DNA of 64,000 nucleotides from CAVQUE01 sp046290435 (GTDB lineage: Bacteria; Actinomycetota; Acidimicrobiia; Acidimicrobiales; UBA8592): contig JBKAGO010000067.1 of assembly GCA_046290435.1 (NCBI GenBank), forward strand, positions 167,458-231,457. Direction: 5' to 3'. The position numbers and the translations under genes are program-made. Below the pieces are notes generated by a model. That model saw only the letters and a program-made list of their open reading frames with translations. It did not search any database and had not been told where the DNA came from. Of this stretch, positions 59,791-64,000 are shown piece by piece. How positions within the stretch are numbered: position 1 is the stretch's first letter; every line of letters starts with the position of its first letter.

Positions 59791-60195
59791 TCAGTCCTCC
59801 CCGGTGTCGGCGCCGGTGTCGTCGCCGAAATCGTCGTCGGTCTCGGCGTTGGGCCGTGGCGGCGGGGTGGTGGGGCGCAGCGGGGCATCGTCGCGACGTT
59901 CATCGCGTCGCCCACCGGAACGGCCACCGCGCTGGGTCGTGACCCGGTTGGTGTACGGGATGAGCGCCATCTCGCGGGCGTTCTTGATCGCCAGCGAGAT
60001 CTCGCGCTGCTGCTGGGCGCTGTTGCCGGTCACTCGGCGGGCGCGGATCTTGGCCCGGTCGGAGATGAAGCGGCGCAGGAGGTTGACATCCTTCCAGTCC
60101 ACGTACTCGACGCGTTCCTGGGTGAGGATGCTGACCTTCTTCTTGCTGCGGCGGGCATTGTCCTTGTTCTTGCCGCGCTTTTCACGTGGTGGCAT
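59791..60195 (-). CDS. rpsR: 30S ribosomal protein S18 with C-terminal extension
   Basis: The core (residues of about 15-85) is typical S18: YVDWKDVNLLRRFISDRAKI, RRVTGNSAQQQREISLAIKNAREMALIPYT. About 45 extra residues follow, an Arg/Gly stretch (RGGRSGGRRDERRDDA) and an acidic tail (ETDDDFGDDTGADTGED). Most S18 proteins stop near residue 80-90. The extension may be a disordered arm. Confidence 0.95.
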   Translation of the reverse strand: MPPREKRGKNKDNARRSKKKVSILTQERVEYVDWKDVNLLRRFISDRAKIRARRVTGNSAQQQREISLAIKNAREMALIPYTNRVTTQRGGRSGGRRDERRDDAPLRPTTPPPRPNAETDDDFGDDTGADTGED

Positions 60196-60225
60196 TGCTG
60201 TGGTGCTCCTGAGATCTGGGGTGCC

Positions 60226-60690
60226 CTAGAAGGGCTCTTCGTTCGGGTCGTAGGCGGGAGGCTCGTTGCTGACCGGACGGCTGCCGCCGCCGCCACCGCC
60301 GCCGCCGGCGCTGCGGAAGCCTCCGCCTCCGCCGTCGCCATCGCGGGGGTTGCGGTGCACCTCGGCGGTCGCCCAGCGCAGGCTGGGAGCCACCTCGTCG
60401 GCGACGATCTCGACCTTCGATCGCTTGTCGCCGTCCTGGGTCTCCCAGGACCGCTGATCGAGCCGGCCGTAGACCACGACGCGCATGCCCTTGGTGACGG
60501 ACTCGCCGATGTTCTCGGCCATCTGATTCCAGGCGGTGACGTCGAAGAACGACGTGACGTCCTCGCCATCGCGTCCCTTACGGTTCCAGGCGAGGCCGAA
60601 GTTGGCCACGGCTGCGCCGCTGGGCGTGAAGCGGAGTTCGGGGTCGCGGGTGACGTTCCCGACGACGATGACGTTGTTGTCGAAGGCCAT
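60226..60690 (-). CDS. ssb: Single-stranded DNA-binding protein
   Basis: The 154-aa protein has the OB fold (NNVIVVGNVTRDPELRFTPSG, FFDVTAWNQMAENI, VVVYGRLDQRSWE), a Gly-rich linker and the acidic tip YDPNEEPF, used to recruit repair and replication partners. ATG 60690 begins MAFDNNVIVVG. It lies between S6 and S18 as usual. Confidence 0.97.
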   Translation of the reverse strand: MAFDNNVIVVGNVTRDPELRFTPSGAAVANFGLAWNRKGRDGEDVTSFFDVTAWNQMAENIGESVTKGMRVVVYGRLDQRSWETQDGDKRSKVEIVADEVAPSLRWATAEVHRNPRDGDGGGGGFRSAGGGGGGGGSRPVSNEPPAYDPNEEPF

Positions 60691-60734
60691 GGCAGCCTCT
60701 CCTTGGATGCGGTGGGTACCGGTCGCTGCGGTCC

Positions 60735-61067
60735 TCAGCCCGCCACGAGCAGGCCGCGGCGTGCGGCTTCGTGGTCGGGGAGACGGATGAGCTTGTGGCG
60801 GACCACTTCGTCCGCGAGGCGCAACATGCGCTCGAGAGGATCCATGTCCCGCTGCGCAGTCACCATCTCGAGCACCACGTAGTGACCTTCGGTCTTGTGG
60901 TTGATCTCGTAGGCGAACTTGCGCTTGCCCCACTTGTCGGTGGAAGCGAGCGAGGAGCCCTCTTCGGTGGAGAGCCAGGCCTCGACCCGGCTCACGAATT
61001 CGTCGACCATTGCGTCCTCATGGTCGCCGTCGACGATGATCATCAGTTCGTACGCTCGCGTTGTCAC
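60735..61067 (-). CDS. rpsF: 30S ribosomal protein S6
   Basis: The product (110 aa from GTG 61067) has RAYELMIIVDGDHEDAMV, KWGKRKFAYEINHKTEGHYV and LIRLPDHEA. A second in-frame GTG at 61076 lies only 3 nt after AGGAGG, while 61067 is at 12 nt, so I prefer 61067. It binds S18 in the small subunit and heads the operon. Confidence 0.95.
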   Translation of the reverse strand: MTTRAYELMIIVDGDHEDAMVDEFVSRVEAWLSTEEGSSLASTDKWGKRKFAYEINHKTEGHYVVLEMVTAQRDMDPLERMLRLADEVVRHKLIRLPDHEAARRGLLVAG

Positions 61068-61085
61068 GCTGAGCACTCACCTCCT

Positions 61086-61105
61086 CTGGACCCGCTTCTG
61101 CGGGG
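61086..61105 (-). promoter_or_regulatory. Hairpin in the rpsF leader
   Basis: Just upstream of the ribosome site, CCCGC-ttct-GCGGG (61089-61102, plus-strand view), with flanking G-C pairs, forms a stem that could mask or respond to S6:S18 complex binding, as known for rpsF leaders. A conserved CCG bulge was not verified. Confidence 0.35.
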
Positions 61106-61180
61106 CCCCCGTCGCGGTGATCGGGAGCAGGTCGAATTGTCTGGCGGCCGATCGTACCGGCTGGGTGTGACAGGTCCTCT

Positions 61181-61200
61181 CGCGGCCGTGGTCGGCCGCG
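61181..61200 (-). terminator. Terminator downstream of panB
   Basis: CGCGGCCG-tggt-CGGCCGCG lies directly after the panB stop codon and before the rpsF leader, separating the two transcription units. Confidence 0.6.
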
Positions 61201-61203
61201 GGC

Positions 61204-62091
61204 TCACCAGCTGCCGAGTGGATCGTCGGCGACGGCGCGGGCGGTCGATCCGTACAGCCCGAGGGCATCGGCCTCGTCGTCGCCGAGGTGGTAGCACTCG
61301 TCGTCGGCGGGGAAGCGCCCGGCACGCACATCGTCGGCGTAGGTGGCGAGCGCGTCGACCGCAGCGGTCTTGAGATCGGCGTAGCGCCGCACGAACTTGG
61401 GCTTGAAACGATCCTCGATGCCCAACACGTCGTGGTACACCAGCACCTGGCCGTCGCAGGCGGGGCCCGCGCCGATGCCGATGGTGGGGATGTCGACGGC
61501 GTTGGTGATGAAGGTCCCGACCTCGGTGGGGACGCCCTCGATGACGAACGCGAAGCAGCCGGCGTGGACCAGCGCCTTGGCGTCGTTGAGCAGCGCCATG
61601 GCGGCCTGGTGGCTCTTGCCCTGCACCTTGAAGCCGCCCATCGCGAGCGAGGACTGCGGGGTGAGCCCGAGATGACCCATGACGGGTATCTCGGCCTCGA
61701 CGATGGCCTCGATCATCGGCAGGCGCTCATGGCCCCCCTCGAGCTTGACGGCGTGGGCGCCGGCGCGGATGAGCTTGGCGGCGTTCTTGACGGTGTCGGC
61801 GGTGGACACGTGGTAGCTCATCCACGGCAGGTCGGCCACGATGAAGCAGTCGGGCTCGGCCCGGGCGACCGCCGCGGTGTGATGCACCATGTCGCGCATG
61901 GTCACCTGCAAGGTGTCGGGGTAGCCCAACACGACCATCGCGAGGGAGTCCCCGACGAGGATGAGGTCGATCCCGGCCTCGCTGGCCATGCGGGCGCCCG
62001 GCGCGTCGTAGGCGGTGACCATCACCAACGGTTCGGCGCCGTTCGCGACCTTGCGCCCCGCGATGGACGGAGCGGTCAGCTTCTTGGCCAT
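61204..62091 (-). CDS. panB: 3-methyl-2-oxobutanoate hydroxymethyltransferase
   Basis: The 295-aa enzyme makes ketopantoate from ketoisovalerate in pantothenate synthesis. It has VMVTAYDAPGARMASEAGID, LVGDSLAMVVLGYPDTLQVT, the metal-binding region, GGHERLPMIEAIVEAEIPVMGHLGLTPQS and TIGIGAGPACDGQVLVYHDVLG. ATG 62091 begins MAKKLTAPSI. No panC or panD lies in the window. Confidence 0.97.
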   Translation of the reverse strand: MAKKLTAPSIAGRKVANGAEPLVMVTAYDAPGARMASEAGIDLILVGDSLAMVVLGYPDTLQVTMRDMVHHTAAVARAEPDCFIVADLPWMSYHVSTADTVKNAAKLIRAGAHAVKLEGGHERLPMIEAIVEAEIPVMGHLGLTPQSSLAMGGFKVQGKSHQAAMALLNDAKALVHAGCFAFVIEGVPTEVGTFITNAVDIPTIGIGAGPACDGQVLVYHDVLGIEDRFKPKFVRRYADLKTAAVDALATYADDVRAGRFPADDECYHLGDDEADALGLYGSTARAVADDPLGSW

Positions 62092-62128
62092 GGATGCACC
62101 CTGTCTCGAAGGTCGTGGCTGCCGGGCA

Positions 62129-62144
62129 CGGTGTCGAAACACCG
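62129..62144. terminator. Small hairpin between flavin enzyme gene and panB
   Basis: CGGTGT-cgaa-ACACCG is a 6-bp stem with a tetraloop in the gap after the luciferase-like gene. It is weak on its own. Confidence 0.35.
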
Positions 62145-62212
62145 AACGCGCCGGGTTTCGAAGTGTACGCAGCTGCGCAGCGCCGACGCCAGGGGCGATG
62201 GGCCCGTCCGGG

Positions 62213-63163
62213 TCAGCTGACGGCGTCGAGGTAGAGCTGGAACGACGCCCACGCGTCGTCGACGGGCATGCCACCGCACAGCGGGTGCAACGCGACGACG
62301 TCGCGGGTGCGGCATTCGTCGGGGGTCAGCACCTGGTAGATGCCCTCGGCACGCAGCTCCTCGACCGTGGCCGCCCCGCTCTTGACCGCCGAACGGATCG
62401 AGCCGGTCTGCCAGGAGGCGTAGGTGGTGGCCTCGTGGAGGAAGTGATGGCCGAGCTCGGCCCAGGTGCGGTCGGGATCCTCGGAGCAGAACACCATGGC
62501 GGTGTCCTCGGCCGGCATCACGCAGAAGCCGCTGGTGCCGTGGACCTCGCACTGTTCGAGGTAGTACGCCTCGAGTTCGGGCATGTGCGCCGCCGGCTGC
62601 ATCGGCAGGCCGTAGCGGGCGGCGCGGCGGGCTGCGATCTTGCTGGTGCCACCGACGAGCACCAGCGGATGGGGCTTGGTGAGCGGTGTGGGGGTGACAC
62701 GTACGGTGCGGCCCCGGTACTCGAAGGGTGCGCCGGTCCAGGCGGCGAGGACCGTCTCGATGCATTCGTCCATGAGCGCACCGCGCCCGTCCCAGTCCTT
62801 GCCGTGGAGGTGGTATTCGCTCTCGCGGTAGCCGAGCCCGAAGATGGTGGTGAGTCGCCCGCCCGACACGAGGTCGATGACGGCGATGTCCTCGGCCACC
62901 CGAATGGGGTCGTGCAGCGGCAACAGCAACGCCGAGATGGTGACGGCGAGGTTCTTCGTCCGGGCCAGGATCATCCCGGCGTTGAGCATCGGCGTGGGGC
63001 TCCAGCCGTTGTCGGCGCCGTGATGCTCTTCGAGGGTGGCCATGAAGAACCCGGCCTGGTCGGCGGCCGCGGCCATGTCCAGCATGGCCCGGTACCGGTC
63101 GGCCATGACCGCCGGGTCGAGGGCGGGGTCGACCATGTTGAACCGTACGAGCGACAGCGGCAC
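62213..63163 (-). CDS. LLM-class flavin-dependent oxidoreductase
   Basis: The 316-aa TIM-barrel protein has a luciferase-like pattern: VRFNMVDPALDPAVMADRYR, GFFMATLEEHHGADNGWSPT, SALLLPLHDPIRVAEDIAVIDLVSGGRLTTIFGLGYRESEYH. In actinobacteria such enzymes use FMN or F420. The GTG start at 63163 has AGGAG 7 nt upstream. The substrate is unknown. Confidence 0.9.
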   Translation of the reverse strand: MPLSLVRFNMVDPALDPAVMADRYRAMLDMAAAADQAGFFMATLEEHHGADNGWSPTPMLNAGMILARTKNLAVTISALLLPLHDPIRVAEDIAVIDLVSGGRLTTIFGLGYRESEYHLHGKDWDGRGALMDECIETVLAAWTGAPFEYRGRTVRVTPTPLTKPHPLVLVGGTSKIAARRAARYGLPMQPAAHMPELEAYYLEQCEVHGTSGFCVMPAEDTAMVFCSEDPDRTWAELGHHFLHEATTYASWQTGSIRSAVKSGAATVEELRAEGIYQVLTPDECRTRDVVALHPLCGGMPVDDAWASFQLYLDAVS

Positions 63164-63427
63164 CGCAGAACTCCTGTGAGAGGCGACGGAACGACAGTAG
63201 CCAAGATCTGACACCCCGTCAGAAGCCGAGCATCGGGTGAGGCCAGGCGCGCCACCGGAGATTGCCGAAGGGGCAGATCCAGCCACCGGACACGTCGGCG
63301 TTGCGGCTTCTCGGTGTGGTGGCGACTTCGAGGGCGCGCGGAACGGCCCACTCGCTCGGATCCGGACCCCTCGCCTCCCCCTCGTGTTCGCTGCGAGCGC
63401 GGGCCGCTCGGGCCACGACCCCTGTGG

Positions 63428-64000
63428 TTGTCGGCGGCGGAGCGGGCGATGGCGGCGGCGGCCTGGATGATGTTCCGCCGTCCCGATGGGACCTGGGCGG
63501 TGGCGGCGTCGATGGACGACGAGCGCGGTACCCGGATGGATGCGGCGGTCACCGCGCGGGCGCGTGAGATCGCGGGTCTGCGGGCGTCGGGTCAGCGGAC
63601 GGTCACCGCGAACGACCGTGCCCGTGCGGCGTTCGAGTTGTTGTGCGGGATCACGCTCGCCGACGAAGGATCGGGCACAGGGGTCGCGGCGCGTGACAGC
63701 GGTGGCGGCGCAGATCCGGCGAGCAGCCCGACGACCGAGCCCGACACCGGCGCGGGTGCCGGTGCCGGTGCCGGCGCGGGTGCCGGTGCCGGTGCCGGTG
63801 CTGGTGCTGGTGCTGGTGGGGCCGATGATCGGGTCATGGGCCCGAATCTGGCGGTGGGGATCATCGTGGACGCGGCGACGCTGGTGCACGGTCCCCATGG
63901 CGGGTCGGTGGCCGAGACCTGGGATGGGCGTCCGGTCGACCCGGCCGCGGCGTTGCGGCGGTGTTGTGACGCGGACTGGTACGTGATGGTCTACGACGCC
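63428..64000 (+). CDS. DUF222/13E12-type HNH protein, 3' partial and lacking the usual N-terminal domain
   Basis: The open frame (codons starting at positions 2 mod 3) gives LSAAERAMAAAAWMMFRRPD, AASMDDERGTRMDAAVTARA, RARAAFELLCGITLADEGSG and, after a Gly-Ala tract, SVAETWDGRPVDPAAALRR and CCDADWYVMVYDA. The last part is the segment found just before the HNH nuclease in actinobacterial 13E12-repeat/DUF222 proteins. The nuclease motif lies beyond the window. The usual N-terminal 150-200 residues are absent upstream (the frame has a TGA at 63209). The TTG at 63428 or ATG at 63449 could start a shortened protein, or it is a fragment. Confidence 0.6.
   Translation, partial: MSAAERAMAAAAWMMFRRPDGTWAVAASMDDERGTRMDAAVTARAREIAGLRASGQRTVTANDRARAAFELLCGITLADEGSGTGVAARDSGGGADPASSPTTEPDTGAGAGAGAGAGAGAGAGAGAGAGGADDRVMGPNLAVGIIVDAATLVHGPHGGSVAETWDGRPVDPAAALRRCCDADWYVMVYDA
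63749..63820 (+). repeat. GGTGCC microsatellite encoding a Gly-Ala tract
   Basis: About 12 units related to GGTGCC, with variants GGCGCG and GGTGCT, encode a Gly-Ala alternation in the HNH-family protein. Such tracts vary readily in length. Confidence 0.85.

Noticed and set aside
63749..63820. Possible CRISPR-like repeat array.
   Set aside because: The units are 6 bp with no spacers, and they are an in-frame Gly-Ala microsatellite.

Overview
The window is high-GC, densely coding DNA from a bacterium, most likely a free-living actinobacterium and possibly from the Acidimicrobiia. This rests on the GC-rich codon use, the canonical rpsF-ssb-rpsR-rplI-dnaB block, a deazaflavin (F420)-type nitroreductase, a CgArsR-like arsR, an ECF sigma factor carrying a ZAS zinc finger, and a 13E12/DUF222-type HNH gene. 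The genus is inference. I found no tRNA, rRNA, CRISPR array, integrase or complete insertion sequence.

Layout. 1-6.0 kb: catabolic genes (a VOC protein cut by the window edge, a fused indolepyruvate:ferredoxin oxidoreductase, an FAD monooxygenase, a DUF3237 protein). 6.0-9.9 kb: a PadR-controlled MacB-like ABC transporter whose regulator overlaps its own operator and may be leaderless. 9.9-16 kb: an MFS carrier fused to a cyclic-nucleotide-binding domain, an ECF sigma factor fused to a ZAS-type zinc finger, a Pro/Thr-rich anchored protein, and an OmpR-type two-component system. 15.9-25.2 kb: a tightly coupled minus-strand glycan locus (three glycosyltransferases, one ABC exporter, UDP-glucose dehydrogenase and two aminoglycoside-phosphotransferase-fold kinases), followed upstream by an orphan histidine kinase and a secreted RTX-repeat protein. 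27.8-30.9 kb: assorted enzymes.

31-36.4 kb: an arsenic locus. A minus-strand operon reads arsR, arsR-arsC fusion, arsC, aquaporin, GAPDH, arsJ, and an arsI/cadI-type gene diverges from it. It combines two arsenate strategies: reduction followed by exit through the aquaporin, and conversion to 1-arseno-3-phosphoglycerate by GAPDH followed by ArsJ efflux. 36.4-39.2 kb: groES-groEL facing a TetR gene across two palindromes. 39.2-44.8 kb: a secreted GH16 enzyme, a lipocalin-like DUF protein, and a receptor Ser/Thr kinase whose outer domain resembles a branched-chain amino-acid binding protein.

44.8-46.5 kb holds the most striking observation. Two overlapping AhpD/carboxymuconolactone-decarboxylase-like genes are present. 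The second has an in-frame TGA exactly where the second cysteine of the CxxC redox motif belongs (Cys53-His-Thr-TGA56). The frame stays open and family-like for 112 further codons, and a SECIS-like hairpin with a G-containing 4-nt loop lies 17 nt after the TGA. I read it as a selenoprotein. 46.5-55.9 kb: general genes (fasciclin lipoprotein, DUF2889, SDR, beta-lactamase-fold hydrolase, AcoX-like kinase, MFS, DapB-like dehydrogenase, Fe superoxide dismutase, PrmA-like methyltransferase). 56-57.7 kb: a methyltransferase flanked by inverted copies of a roughly 230-bp repeat. 57.7-64 kb: the dnaB/ribosomal block, panB, a luciferase-like flavin enzyme and an HNH-family gene running off the end.

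A second theme is small palindromic repeats lodged at gene 3' ends. These are a 51-nt hairpin present three times, an 88-nt hairpin holding the arsJ stop codon, an 82-nt hairpin at 56.2 kb, and the long repeat at 56-57.7 kb with a probable decayed copy at 15.9 kb.
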